From: Sabellastarte sp. h YS-2021
Taxonomy: Eukaryota > Annelida > Polychaeta > Sabellida > Sabellidae
Assembly: GCA_964017235.1 (NCBI GenBank)
Contig: OZ024935.1
Location: forward strand, 31,041,596-31,105,595
Direction of reading: 5' to 3'
Length of the DNA stretch: 64,000 bases
Under the pieces are notes generated by a model. That model saw only the letters and a list, made by a program, of their open reading frames with translations, was not told the origin of the DNA and ran no database searches. The position numbers and the translations under genes were made by a program. Positions 10,791 to 22,265 of the stretch are shown piece by piece; the stretch's first letter is position 1; each line of letters starts with the position of its first letter.

Positions 10791-11429
10791 CATCAGGTCT
10801 GTGACGTATTCCAACATGGCATTTTTTACTTTTTCATCTGGCTCTTCCGTCATAATTGTACAGAAGCCTGCTACCCATTGGAATACTGATAAATTATCAT
10901 AACTCACCCTATTCTTTGAAGTACCCATCACCACAAAGTTTTGGGGCCATGGGACCTGGCACTTAACAGTAATTTGATCACCCCCACCCCTCTGCGATTT
11001 CAACGTACCTTTTTCGTTAAGGCTTGCCAACTGCTGCAGTCTGTGATCTACAGCCTGTTGAATCTTATGCAAACTCTTGAGAAATTGCATTGTCGGGATG
11101 ATAGCATCATCCTCAGTGTCACTAGAGTCCAACTCTTGGGACGAGGAAGCCACTGGAGAAGCCACATTTGCCACGCCACCTCCCAAGCTACCTTGGATCT
11201 GCTCCTTTGTCTTATCTATCCACCTTTTAATTGCCTCCAACCAAGAACTGACAGCAGAAAGTGCGTCAACTATACTTTGATTCACATTTACTTGTGCAGT
11301 CACTTGGTTGACACTATGGGAACTAGCATTTAGCATATCAGACTGTTTGTTTTGACATTTACTATTAATAGGTTTTTTGTGTTGCTGACCGCACCCAGAA
11401 CTATGGAACACCTTGGGCATATTGAACAC
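10791..11429 (-). pseudogene. gag N-terminal part, DIRS element A
   Basis: The likely start is the second methionine (MPKVFHSS, about 11420). A short motif SGCGQQHKKPINSKC near the N-terminus aligns with the C-x3-H-x2-P-x4-C motif at the start of element C gag. The middle is polar with an acidic serine stretch (SSDTEDD), then KSQRGGGDQITVK and a helical part SYDNLSVFQWVAGFC. The last true gag residues are about DLMED; the following twenty codons of the open frame are LINE sequence. The rest of gag is at 6664-7017. Confidence 0.8.
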
Positions 11430-11865
11430 TGATAATGTACGTATTTTACACCATACAAAACGAGAGGGGTTAAATAGTTACACTAAAATACTAAGAACAA
11501 TACTTTACATACAAAGTAAACACATATAAAAGAAATAAACCCCACTCAATAAAAGTTAGTTAACATAAGTTCGTTACAATACCGTCATAAAGTTGATCCA
11601 TCTACTGGGAATCACAATGTCAGCAGGTTACACACATATACACTTACGTTATTAACATTTAAAACTATAACATACAAAATCAACCATACAAATGAAAAAA
11701 TAATTTTTAAATTTTTTACAACTTTTAAATTTTGCAATGGCGTCTGCCTAGCTTGACTTCCCTTTCAAGAGTGGGAGTCTTTTAACATTTAAGCGGGAAT
11801 TTTTCAAGGAAAGTTCAAAAGTTAACCAATTAGAATTTAGGGGTGCGAAAACATAGTCTTTGTAA

Positions 11866-11885
11866 AACTTATTGGGGCAATGAAA
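11866..11885. repeat. Candidate terminal inverted repeat of element A (5' side)
   Basis: AACTTATTGGGGCAATGAAA is nearly the reverse complement of 2982-3001 and lies about 440 bases upstream of the gag start, a reasonable place for the 5' end. Confidence 0.4.
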
Positions 11886-13533
11886 CCTGTATAACTTTGT
11901 CATAGAAATCCAGGTTTCCTCCAACCCTCAACTTCCTGATGGGATATAAACTCTCGCCAAAAGCGTACAGTCTCAATAAATCAACCGTTGAAGATATAAC
12001 ATGAAATGAATCAGAAATACTTCCCTTTTGATTTCATTATCGCCTAGTTTTTGATGGCAGTTTACCAAAGTGTGACAAAATCATAGCGTTCTAAATTAGA
12101 AAAGGCGTGGCATTACAGATTTTTGATTTTTTGTTTATATTGACGATACAACTGAATTATAAACACTCCTGAATGTTGTACTTAGTTCCAACTGGTTTAT
12201 GTAAATATTGAAGTGTTATTTTATTTATGATTTCCACTTGATTTCCACTTGTACTTGTCTATATATATGCTTGTATTTTGTAAAATATTGCCAGGAAATC
12301 CCAGGGGAAATCTGTGTCCTCACATTTTCTCATGAATATTAATGACTTGGGTGCTATGGCCATTCATCGCACCCCATCGCACCCCTCCAATAGAACCTCC
12401 AGTAGTCCGGGTTTTATAAGGCACCCAATATGGATTATACAGTGTATTGAAATCACTTTGCAATCGCACCAGCAGAGTGTTTTCAGACTATAAGTATTAG
12501 TAAATGTCACTGGTATCTTTACAGTTTGGGTATTTAATATGAACTGACTAATAAGAAAGAAAACATAGACCCATGGAATTCTTGAAAAGTGATTTTTATA
12601 AAATGACTGACACAAAATTGTGCTGAAAAATTCAGGCCAAAACCGTTACTTAAAAATGTAAGAACAAATTTAAAACATGATTAATCAGTTTATAATGTCA
12701 CGAACATCAGTGTCTTCGGATAGCTGCTGAAACTTTCAGTAAATTATGCGAATGCTACATGTTTAAGATGTACCTGAATCTTGACAACAGGCCTGCTGTG
12801 GGATGATGGGTGTTTGCATGAAGATATCTGGTGCTTTATCCTGTGTAAACTAATTTGTATATTCTGCTTCCTTCCACCCTTATGGCTACCCACAAAACAT
12901 GTAGAAAGTAAAGTGAAGCCCAATAAAATTCAACGAGTTAAGTCCATAGCTATAGAAGAAGTCCCTTTCAAACAGCTAGGATCATGTTATGATGACTCGT
13001 TGAAAGCTGACCCCTTAGCCGTCTTATAGAGATGGAAATTTGTAATCCATTATTAATGGATTTAAGTTTGACATTACTAGTGCAGATTTAACTGCAAAGG
13101 ATATTTTTCATTGGGATTGTTGCACTGTGTTATACACTTTTTAAATGGACCATTATGTGTGGTGAAAAAACTTTGTTTTGAAATATTGCTGATATTTTTC
13201 CTCAGGAGACATTTTTACAGTGTCAGAAACTAACCATGTAGGCATTCTTTCCGTGAGGTATTTTGTCAAATTATTCTCACAGTTTCTTGAAATCTGTTGT
13301 TGTGGCCTTGTAATACGAGTTTAAGAGCCAAGAGGCCTCATAACTGGCTGGTGTCAACTGAAAAAATAGCCATCTTGTGTATTTCTCCTGCAACCCCCTT
13401 TCGCCATCTAGTGTGCATACTTAAATGCTTTTTTACAAACATTTACTAAAAACGGTCCCCGAAATCAAATCGCATTCAATCTTGTGTCTAAGGCGTCCTA
13501 CCCACACACAAATTATACAGAATCATGCTAAAT
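11886..13533. other. Non-coding, no gene seen
   Basis: AT-rich sequence. The frame at 12781-13029 (plus) has no recognisable domain and no splice support. Nothing else found. Confidence 0.5.
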
Positions 13534-13811
13534 ACATCCTACCAAGACATGAAGTGTGGATTGTACAATAACAATCTCAACCAATGGTACACAGGCCCAT
13601 GAATATTCTTATGTGTTATCCGTGGGCCGAGTTCTTGTAAAATTTCAGTAGCTTTCACGATTTTTGAAGACAACCCTTCAAAAGTAAATCCAAATGAATC
13701 TATTTTTACTGTCACAATTCCTCACAGTTCACTTTCTGTGTGCTATGTTTTCACTGAGAAACATACCCACATAAAGAGGAGAGTATTTAGATTTACTCAC
13801 TATTTTCCCCT
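13534..13811 (+). repeat. 278-bp direct duplication, copy a
   Basis: About 98% identical to 15759-16036 in the same orientation, with sharp ends on both sides. The right end stops inside what is exon 1 of the GNAT gene in the other copy, so this copy holds only the donor site and the last 11 exon bases. Confidence 0.9.
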
Positions 13812-15758
13812 ATCATTCCCCATGGCCCCCCCAAAACTGCCAAAGAAACAAGCAATTGGTAATAAATATACTATTTATTCATCTACTAAAATTGTATATT
13901 TTCTAGACATGTAATACAAACACAACATCAATTAACCATTTCATAATGGCTGTTAAGAGCATTACTATTTGTTAATAACATGTTACAATTATAAAATTAC
14001 TGGCATTGGCAAATATTTACTGGGCCTAAGCCCTACAGACTATAAGAAATTACTGGCATTGGCAATATGCCAGTTATACTTTACTAAGCGAGCGAAATAT
14101 AAGATAAGTCATTGCTTATGCATTGGCAAGGAACTCATTACATATTATTGCATCAATGCAAGTTAAAGATTAGATTTAGTACCAAGACTGGCAGAAAGAT
14201 AGCAGGTACTTTTTGTGTGACAAAATCAACTGCCAGTATGAGGCCAAGTGTGGCCATGGGTGTAACCCCCAAGACCCAATGCCAAAACATAAACAGGGGA
14301 GGTGAATATATGTGACCTCCTACAAGGTTACCCTACCTACTTGGCAAAGCATAGCAGTAAGGGGAATTGTTTAGAAATTTTCAAAGAGGGGGTCAAAACC
14401 AAGGCAGAATTGGCCTAAATTTTTTAATTGTAAGTTTATATGGTCTATCAAAAGACTTTGACATCTTAGTCTGATGGCAAAATAGACTTTGGAGGAAATT
14501 ATGAAGGAAAATGTAGGATGTAGAGTGTGAAAGGATGGCATTTGCTAAAACAATAAGCGCAGTGGCCGATATGCGCCACCACGCGCAGATCCATATACAT
14601 AAGCACGCCAGATCATAGTGACAGACAAACATGGCCAAGGCACAGCAAACACAAGTTTTGCTGTGCCCAGGCCAGTTATTATATAAAATATAAATGGAAT
14701 ATGTACAACGTACTTTGTACAAAAAAGTACTGAATCCAATATGAATTATTGATTTGACAATTAATTCGACCTTACTGTTAATGCAAGAGATCACATGCTT
14801 AAAAGTACATGGAGATGACTAAAACTAGTTGATTAAAATATAAAGGGGGAGATGAAGGTCCAAGTTTGACCTCTAGGTCACCCCCAGTGAGGTTAACAAG
14901 ATTTAGTTTTGTTGAAATAGCATTCACAAAAATCTAAAAGCCTGAATGTTTTTCTGTGTGAAAAACACAAAAACTTGCACCATGTAAAGGTGAAAGGTCA
15001 AGGAAGTATAGACCATAAAAGGACTATTAAAACACCACATGAGCTCTTTATGCGCCAATATACAATGAACAAATATAAAACAGAAATGATAGCAAACATA
15101 TGAAACAATTACTGATGCTCATAATAACATGTGTTAATATTATTGCAATTAATTTATAGAAATTACTGCCATTAGATATGTGTGGCAATTCATATAGCTG
15201 ATGTAATTAAAATACTCATAAATATACAAGCAAAAGAAAACAACATTACAATTACATATTTGCAAATCAGTATGGAGGGCCACTATAGATGTTACAGACT
15301 GCGCCCAGATCAAGCCAGACTGTGAGGCATGGAAACTCAAGATTTAACATATTGTGTCCCTGGCCTAAAGGGCCTAAAACATGGAGGGCAGCCCAGTCAG
15401 CAGACTGACTGCAATCTATGTGGCTGGGCTGCATAAGATGAAACTTGTGGAAACCACGATCAACAACAGAACCACCTACAACTAGAAAACTACAATTACA
15501 CACAAATATAAACCTCTAGAAATCCCACCAAAGGGAGGGAAGTGGTGGGAGAAATTTTATGTTTCCAGTGTGACCCTTTCCAAGTCTGAAATGGAAATGG
15601 AAGAGTGCACGTGGAATTTCCAGCACCAAATGCCAGTGGACCAAGGAAATGCTCTGTAAGAAAACAAGTACTCCTGATGCAAAGTTAACATGAGAAATAC
15701 AAGTACTAATACAAGTCTAAGGTGGCCCATCAGGAATGACCTCACAGTTGCAAACAAC
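13812..15758. other. Non-coding, no gene seen
   Basis: AT-rich sequence with short internal echoes (ACTGGCATTGGCAA appears twice near 14000 and 14053). If the GNAT gene at 16181 is transcribed, this would be part of its first intron. No second exon was found. Confidence 0.45.
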
Positions 15759-16036
15759 ACATCCTACCAAGACATGAAGTGTGGATTGTACAATAACAAT
15801 CTCAACCAATGGTACACAGGCCCATGAATATTCTTATGTGTTATCCGTGGGCCAAGTTCTTGCGAAATTTCAGTAGCTTTCACGATTTTTGAAGACAACC
15901 CTTCAAAAGTGGATCCAAATGAATCTATTTTTACTGTCACAATTCCTCACAGTTCACTTTCTGTGTGCTATGTTTTCACTGAGAAACATACCCACATAAA
16001 GAGGAGAGTATTTAGATTTACTCACTATTTTCCCCT
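15759..16036 (+). repeat. 278-bp direct duplication, copy b
   Basis: Same sequence as 13534-13811 apart from about five base changes. It covers the start of the presumed first intron of the minus-strand GNAT gene and the last 11 bases of its exon 1. This is likely the original, since the exon continues uninterrupted beyond it. Confidence 0.85.
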
Positions 16037-16181
16037 GTATCTCTCCAATAAAACAGGTGTATCTCGAATCTTTCATGAAGTGATCATATTCACTTGGTAC
16101 AAAGTCTGTTCCTCCATAAAGCCATGGGAAGGCTTTGATCACTTGTTGTTTGTCTGATGTAGTTCCCAATCTGCACTCCAT
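16026..16181 (-). CDS. First exon of a GNAT acetyltransferase gene (NAT16/histidine acetyltransferase-like), partial
   Basis: The 52 codons from the ATG at 16181 read MECRLGTTSDKQQVIKAF, then LYGGTDFVPSEYDHFMKDSR and YTCFIGEIQGKI. They end at a GTGAGT donor in phase 0. The exon on the plus strand at 54950-55105 has the same length, the same phase and the same pattern (MECRTATASDKEAIIAAF, YGGRDYLAFEYDKF, YTCFVGEIDGNI). It holds the beginning of the GNAT fold, before the acetyl-CoA site. I found no later exons on the minus strand down to the LINE and DIRS block, so this is either a gene with a long first intron extending beyond what I can recognise, or an exon left behind by a duplication. The substrate is unknown. 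Confidence 0.65.
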
Positions 16182-18005
16182 GCCTCTGTTGTAATAATTG
16201 CTCTGTGACTGAGTGGCTGCTGCTGCACAATGGGTAGTCTGGCAAGGTGTCTTGTGTTACTTGAATTTATGCAGACTCAACTCTACACTGGAAGTCACCC
16301 AAGCATTACTTTATGGATAGAAAAACACGTCTATTTTTAGTTTATGGTTTTTAGAAGTGTATTACCTCAGCAAGATTGCGCAGGATTGTAGAAATTTGTT
16401 AGTCAGAGAAAAGCAAACCTAAATTGTGAGAAGGTGGGATACATTTTCAAATAAATTTACATGCAAAAATGCATAATTTTAATGTTAAATAAATTTTATT
16501 ACCTGGAAAAAGTCCTCTTCCTCCTACGTCCTAGGAAGTTTAGTTCACTCTGACAATTTTGCCTGTTAATTCTCAATGCTAACTGGGCTTTCTCACACTT
16601 AATGAATAATGGATCCATTGTTGATATATCTCTAGTTGAACGGGACAGCAAAACTGGAAAACTGCAATGGAGGAAAAGATCGAGGTAGGTTTGTATGCTT
16701 TTAATATAAAATGGACCTCACTAAACCTGACCCAAACTAATTTGTATTTGTATGATTGAAATCCTATTAGCATGAATCATATATAATTGTATTAATGTTT
16801 GTTTATTAAGGTCATGCATGAGAATTTACAACATTTACTTAATCATAAAATAAAGTCATCACTATAGACAAGTAAGCACTTTAGTAAATAATTAGCTTAC
16901 TTTTTCCCCAGAATGTTTATGGTGGTGTTTCCACTGGGGCTATCTTGTCAGTAACTAGGGATTTTTTTCAGGGTCGGGTGCAATGTTTACAGAGTCGGTT
17001 GGGATCGGTTACACTTTCTTGGCTTGTAGCCGTGGATCGACAAAATATCAAAAATGTGTTGGGGTATAACCTTTACGCCTCTCATTGCTGCTGGTCAAAT
17101 TTCTAAGATATTTTTGTTGCATAGTACTAGTTTGTCATTGGATGACCTTTGACCTTTAAATGAAAATATTCTCGCTAAGAAGTCATGCTTCACTCTTGAA
17201 AGAAAAGTTAGGGTGTGCAGACGCCATTTGTAAAAGTTGTAACAAAAAATTATTTTAACTTTGATTCTTTTCAGGACCAATGCTGTAAACAATTTAAACG
17301 TTGTTTTCAGGACCCCACCCGAATCTTTCCAAAACAATTAATAGCTGTGCCCAAAAGAAGAAGCATTACACCGCCCCACAAAAACTTTGTCCCCAAACAC
17401 AACAAAAACAAATCATTTAATGAATGAGCGTGTGATTGAATAAAAATTTGAAGGTAAAGAAAAACCTTTAAATTTTTTTTTTAAATCTTAAAACATTTTG
17501 TACCTAGAAAAAACATATTTGTTTAATAAATTTAAAAAAAATAAAAAATAAAATTAAGTAAAAATTCATAAAAAAATTAAGAAACACTTTGCCCTCTCCC
17601 CCAAAAATGGGGGCAAAGACAATTAAATTTTGGCCCTCCCCCAAAAATAATAATAAAAAAATACTTAGACTTTAAAGATGGTCTGACATTTGGTGGAAGT
17701 ATTTTGATTTTTGCTTTTAAAAAATAAAAGTTAAAGGTTTACAATTTTTACAGTTAAGGGAGATCATTTTTACATAACTTGGGTTGAATGTTTTCAACAG
17801 GGGATTTGTAATTTGGTTTGAAAAAGTTTTAAATTTGTTGGAAGTGGACTGGATTTGGTTTGGAAATTTTTCTGACATTTGAGTATCACTAGCTGAAAAT
17901 AAAAGTTCTTGGAATAATTGGGTAGTCCTGAAGAGGACTGATAGTAGTCCTGAAAATGACTGACAGATGCCAGCTTCTGCTTCCAGGGTTGTTGGTTGAC
18001 ACATC
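16182..18005. other. Non-coding, no gene seen
   Basis: AT-rich sequence, very A-rich around 17440-17680. The frame at 17717-18004 (minus) directly follows the Harbinger transposase stop and has no domain I recognise; it is probably 3' sequence of that transposon. Confidence 0.5.
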
Positions 18006-19199
18006 TCAGATCCTGTCCTCCTGCTCAGCCAGTGCCCCCATGTGATTGAAGTAGTCTTTCAGTAGTTCTAATTGATATTTGGGCTCCCTGAAAGAGTTCC
18101 TGTGGTTCTCGTTAGGCACATATACCGCCTGTTCATTTTGTAGGGCCGCTACATCATTTCCTGGGGTTGGTGCTCTGTTTGCTCCACCCTGGGGAGTCCT
18201 CATCATGTTGTGCAACACCACCCATGTATAAACAATGTCCAAAATTCCAAAGGTGTTTGCCACTACCCTGCTGCCTCTGGAGATCCTGTAGTTTGCTATT
18301 CTTTCTTCCCTTGTGAGTTGTCTTCTGCTGTAGGGTTTCACCATCCATGGCATTAGGGCAAAGGCGTGGTCAAGTGGCAGGATATAGTGCAAATCTATCC
18401 CTCCCTCTCCCAGTGCTTCAGGTGCTGGAAGCCCCAAGGTGTCATCCTCGATCATCTCCATCAACTTGCTTCTGTTGAAAATCTGGGCATCTGAGCAAGA
18501 ACCACTTGACCCACAGTCTATCCACAAAAATCTGTATTCTGCGTCTACCAGGGCCAGAAGAACCAGGGATAAGAAGGCCTTGGGGTTGTAATAGTCACTG
18601 TCTGATTTCTTCTGCTTCTTCATGGCAATATGCTTTCTGTCTATTGCCCCTACAGCATGGGGGGCATTCCATCTGGTTCTGAACTTCTTCTCTACAATCT
18701 TCCACTCCTGAGGGCTCGTTGGGCAGTACAAATATTCATCCTGAAATTTAACAAGGGTGGCTTGGCACATGTGGGGGACGAATTTGCAGATGGTAGTGTG
18801 GCCAACCAGCCAGGGATACTGCAAGGAGGTATGGGTCTCTCCAGTGGCCAGGTGTCTCAGCGTTATTGCCAGTTGCAGTCCCACTTCTAATGACTTCCTG
18901 AAATTGGTCACTGATTTCTTGATGTGGTGGTGTATGCTTTCTTCAATGACGTCAAAAAAGGCAGATGACATCCTGACAAAATTCTGGTATTCTGTAATGT
19001 CTGTGTGTATGAGGTCGGCCAGGAGGTTGTTGTAGCATCCTTTCTCTTGTCTTTGAGGGATCCAGGGCATGACCCATGGGTTTGGTGGCTTTCTTCTCTT
19101 CCTGGGGGATGGCTGGGGCTGTGGTGCTGGCTCTAAGCCAGGTAGTGGTCCCGGGTTCATATTCTTCCTTCTTTCTCTACAAATCATAATGCAAATCAA
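18006..19199 (-). CDS. PIF/Harbinger transposase (HARBI1-like nuclease family), probably inactive
   Basis: A 397-codon open frame. The first 50 residues are proline- and arginine-rich, then comes a helical part (NNLLADLIHTDITEYQNF). The DDE nuclease region follows, with the first catalytic D in HAVGAIDRKHIAMKK near residue 190 and the second in YRFLWIDCGSSGSCSDAQ near 225. The third acid is normally E in a motif like RVVENAFG; here the sequence reads RVVANTFGIL, alanine instead of glutamate. About 20 residues expected next are also missing, so FGIL is joined to DIVYTWVVLHNMM. The frame is otherwise open to a stop at 18006. A TTTGTAG acceptor-like site lies just before AGAAAGAAGG at about 19160, so translation may begin at MNPGPLPG or in an upstream exon. 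The terminal repeats were not found. Confidence 0.85.
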   Translation of the reverse strand: MICIMICRERRKNMNPGPLPGLEPAPQPQPSPRKRRKPPNPWVMPWIPQRQEKGCYNNLLADLIHTDITEYQNFVRMSSAFFDVIEESIHHHIKKSVTNFRKSLEVGLQLAITLRHLATGETHTSLQYPWLVGHTTICKFVPHMCQATLVKFQDEYLYCPTSPQEWKIVEKKFRTRWNAPHAVGAIDRKHIAMKKQKKSDSDYYNPKAFLSLVLLALVDAEYRFLWIDCGSSGSCSDAQIFNRSKLMEMIEDDTLGLPAPEALGEGGIDLHYILPLDHAFALMPWMVKPYSRRQLTREERIANYRISRGSRVVANTFGILDIVYTWVVLHNMMRTPQGGANRAPTPGNDVAALQNEQAVYVPNENHRNSFREPKYQLELLKDYFNHMGALAEQEDRI

Positions 19200-20351
19200 A
19201 ATATTAAACTCAATAAAACCAAAAGTACCCTAAGCTTATGTAACAAGTCTCTTTGATGTGTGGCTTTCATCTTTGCAGTGACAAATGATGTTTGTATAGT
19301 GTTGGATCGATCTGTATCGTTTGAATATTTGCATGGGTGTGCATTGAGAGATTCTTTTTAAAGTCCACACATAGTCAATCCTTGTTTATGCACATTCTAT
19401 GTATTTAATAAATTGCTTTACCTTTGATATTGTTCAAAAATGTGAATGTCAAATCTTCAAGGTGGATTGACTATTTACGTGGGTTTAACTTTGTAACTCT
19501 TTTCTTGTATGCATCATAAGACAAAATTCTGAGCAAGAACTAAAAAGAGACACAACACACCGATATTAACCACTCCATTTCATGTAGATATAAACAGTGG
19601 TAAGTGTTACCTTTCAATCCGAAACTAGATGACCAGAATGTTGTTTTCATAAAATTCATTGATGGCCAAAGTAGTGTCACTTTTGTGACTCTTTTTTCAA
19701 CCCGAGGACCTAATGTTTTCTTTTATAGTTAAATATCCACCAAAATTCATCGGCTCTTGTTAGAGGAACAGGCTTAACATTTAGAGGTTAGTGAGTTGGA
19801 GCAAAAAACGTGGCACATCAAAGTAATGGGTTGCGTCAATCCTAAAATACAATCGATAAGTGGAGACCGAATAAGATCATGGATAAAATTACAGCTAAGA
19901 ATAAGGACAATTACATCAGTAAGATAGCTGAACTCTTATCAATTAATATTCTGTACATAAAAAGTGTATGTATCTTTTTAAGTGATACACTGTCAAGTAT
20001 TAATGTGTCACACGCTAATGTACAAAGTTCTAAAATATATACAATAAATTACACATCATGCCTTAAAGAGCATTTACAAACATATAGTTACAGCTAATGT
20101 GGCAATGAAATGCAGTGTAGCAGTGAAATTGTTAATGCTTTTCAAGGCATTACGGAGGCCTAGACTATCTACCAAATTATTATGATTACTATATGGCCTC
20201 TCCCAGATATATTTCTTATGTAGGAGAAATAGTTGAAAAAAATGTAAGCATGCATAAGATTTTAATTTTGAAAGTATAAAGTAATAAAACTGTTATATTT
20301 GTTCATAACAGATTCTGAAAGGTAGAAGCTGAGATTTATTGTTCTTTGCAA
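19200..20351. other. Non-coding, no gene seen
   Basis: AT-rich sequence, likely partly the 5' side of the Harbinger transposon. No Myb-like partner gene or terminal inverted repeat was recognised. Confidence 0.45.
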
Positions 20352-20830
20352 CAGTTAATCTAATATAATGTGATTTTTATAGTGCTTAAATCTTGATAAA
20401 TTGACACGCAGATCTGAATATAAATAAGGTGATTAATCCTAAGTCCAATAACATAGGTAGGTCATCCCAGAAATAAACAGGGATGATGGGAAGGTTATGG
20501 CGGATAAGTTTTTGCAAACAGGTAAGTTTGGATCTTTTTTCCCTGGAGGAAGTGATAGATTTTGTACATTGTTAGGAAGATTATTCCAAATTTTGGGAAA
20601 GAGAAGTGACATTGGAAAATAAACATTCCAGACTTAACCAAATTATGAGCAGATTGAGTGATAAATTTTAAGCATTCGCCAAGGGAAAGTGTTGTTTTTA
20701 TTTTTTATTTCGGATTGGTACTAAAAACTCCATTTAACAAAGTAAACTGGTCTGTATATGTTTTTATTGTCACTTTATAAAGATTCTCCTCATAAAATGT
20801 CATTATAGCTCTTATTATATTAGTACCTTG
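20352..20830 (-). mobile_element. LINE 3' end fragment, decayed
   Basis: The start of this block (AATCTAATATAATGTGATTTTTATAG) matches the 3' ends of LINE copies 1 and 2. The minus strand near 20520 encodes GKKIQTYLFAKTYPP in broken frames, as in KKLKTYLFAKAYPP of copy 1. It is an old 5'-truncated relative of that LINE family. Confidence 0.7.
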
Positions 20831-21072
20831 AATAGTGACAAGAGGCTGTCGTGGGTATTATTGATCAATCGACATTTCCCGCGGATGTCACATTAAATGT
20901 TGACATCGTTATATTGCAGTATTCCAAGCAAATTGTATTGGTTCATAAAAATTGCAGTAATCACATTTATGTTTGCACCAATCTTCACTGTTACTTAATC
21001 TACTCACTTTTGGTTTCCTGTATAGACAGGTTGGTACATAGGAAAGGTAGGTGCACCTCTTTATAATTTTCT

Positions 21073-22025
21073 TTGGCCTCTCTTTTTGGACATGCATTGC
21101 ACTTTCTGGTAATGTTTTTCTTATCTGCTTGTTGCTCGGGCAACCAATACACCACAGACAACCTTTCAACAGTATCAGTAACTACTGACTCAAGTTTGCA
21201 TCCCTCTTTGGATAGTTGCCATACTGCTTTTATTGCCCTACAAGCCCACTGTTGTCGAGTGTCACACACTTATAGAAGTGTCCACCCATGGTGGTCTATT
21301 ATGCTGATCCCGTCAGATGACATTAGCTTAAACTCAGACCCTTCAGTTAGAAGCATCAAAGCCTGCTTGCTGAATGTCAGGTCACTCCAAAATAAAGCTG
21401 CAGCCTTTAACGATTTTGTTTATTCAAAAATGCCTAGATATTGTCTGTGTCACAGAGACCTGGCTTAGATTATTGGGTACTCAACGGTTTATTGGACAAG
21501 ATTACTCCAGCAGGGTTTCAACTCTACAATGTGCTTCATAGTGATAAAAAAGGCAGAGGTGTGGCTGTCTTTGCCAGTAGCAGCATTGACAGTGTGCTTT
21601 GCCAAAGAGCTCACTATGACGCTTTCAAACACATCACTCAGATTAACTCAGAGTCAGTCTAATCATTTGACATTACATGTCTCCTAGCTACCCCAAGCAC
21701 CTATAAGAGCAAGTTCATAGAGGAATTCAATGCATTCATAGAAACTGTTTCACCACATGCAAACATCATTTTAGGAGATGTCAATATCCATATTGACAGT
21801 CATAATCTAAAACATTTATACCAATTTTGTCAGACTTGGATTTTTGGATGTTTCACAACCAACACATATACATGGACATACTCTTGCTGTCCTATGTATT
21901 AGCAAATTCCATTCCTCCTCAGTTTCCCATGCTGTAAGTTCTGGCATATCTGACCATCTGACTGTATTTTTCACAACAGCTTTTCCTGTTAAAAATTCTT
22001 GCAGTTTGTACCAAGGCTCAAGGTG
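21073..22025 (+). pseudogene. LINE endonuclease fragment of a different family
   Basis: The plus strand carries the 5' part of an APE-type LINE protein. ACLLNVRSLQNKAAAFNDFV lies near 21370, then after a frameshift CVTETWL near 21450, a GRGVAVFASSS segment near 21560, HANIILGDVNIHIDSH near 21770 and SQPTHIHGHTLAVLCIS near 21860, ending in SSGISDHLTVFFTTAFPV. These are the order and spacing of an endonuclease domain. Several frameshifts and stops interrupt it. It differs clearly from LINE copies 1-3. The RT part is missing. Confidence 0.8.
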
Positions 22026-22265
22026 AGATGTGACCCAGGTCATTTGACCGTTAAGGGGTCAAAGGAGACAGAAGGTCATCTCTGATGCTAGACTACATGA
22101 GTTCGAACCCTATAAAGGGTAATACTGTAGAAAGGCAAAGAAGCAAGGTTTGAGGAATTTTATTTACATGTTAAAAATGAAAACTAAAGTCCACTCAAAA
22201 GAGGAGTTTAAAAATTTGGTACAAATTTTTAAAAGCACTAAGCCCAATCAAAAGTAGCTGGAAAC

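Larger units (their letters stand above)
2980..11890 (-). mobile_element. DIRS-type (tyrosine recombinase) retrotransposon A, split by a LINE
   Basis: On the minus strand the parts appear in the order gag, linker, reverse transcriptase, RNase H, tyrosine recombinase, which is the DIRS order; there is no integrase or protease. A LINE (7018-10785) lies inside gag. Removing it leaves about 5.1 kb, a normal DIRS length. A roughly 20-base match in inverted orientation at 2982-3001 and 11866-11885 may mark the terminal repeats. All domains carry frameshifts or stops, so this copy is dead, yet the catalytic residues of RT (YIDD), RNase H and recombinase are mostly preserved. No methyltransferase domain, which some DIRS elements have, was found. 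The exact ends are uncertain. Confidence 0.85.

Noticed and set aside
12781-13029. 82-codon frame considered as a possible exon
   Set aside because: No similarity I recognise and no convincing splice sites around it.
17717-18004. 95-codon frame next to the Harbinger transposase
   Set aside because: Directly follows the transposase stop and shows no domain; probably transposon 3' sequence.
22085-22125. B-box-like sequence GAGTTCGAACCC
   Set aside because: No A box or tRNA-like fold at the proper distance.
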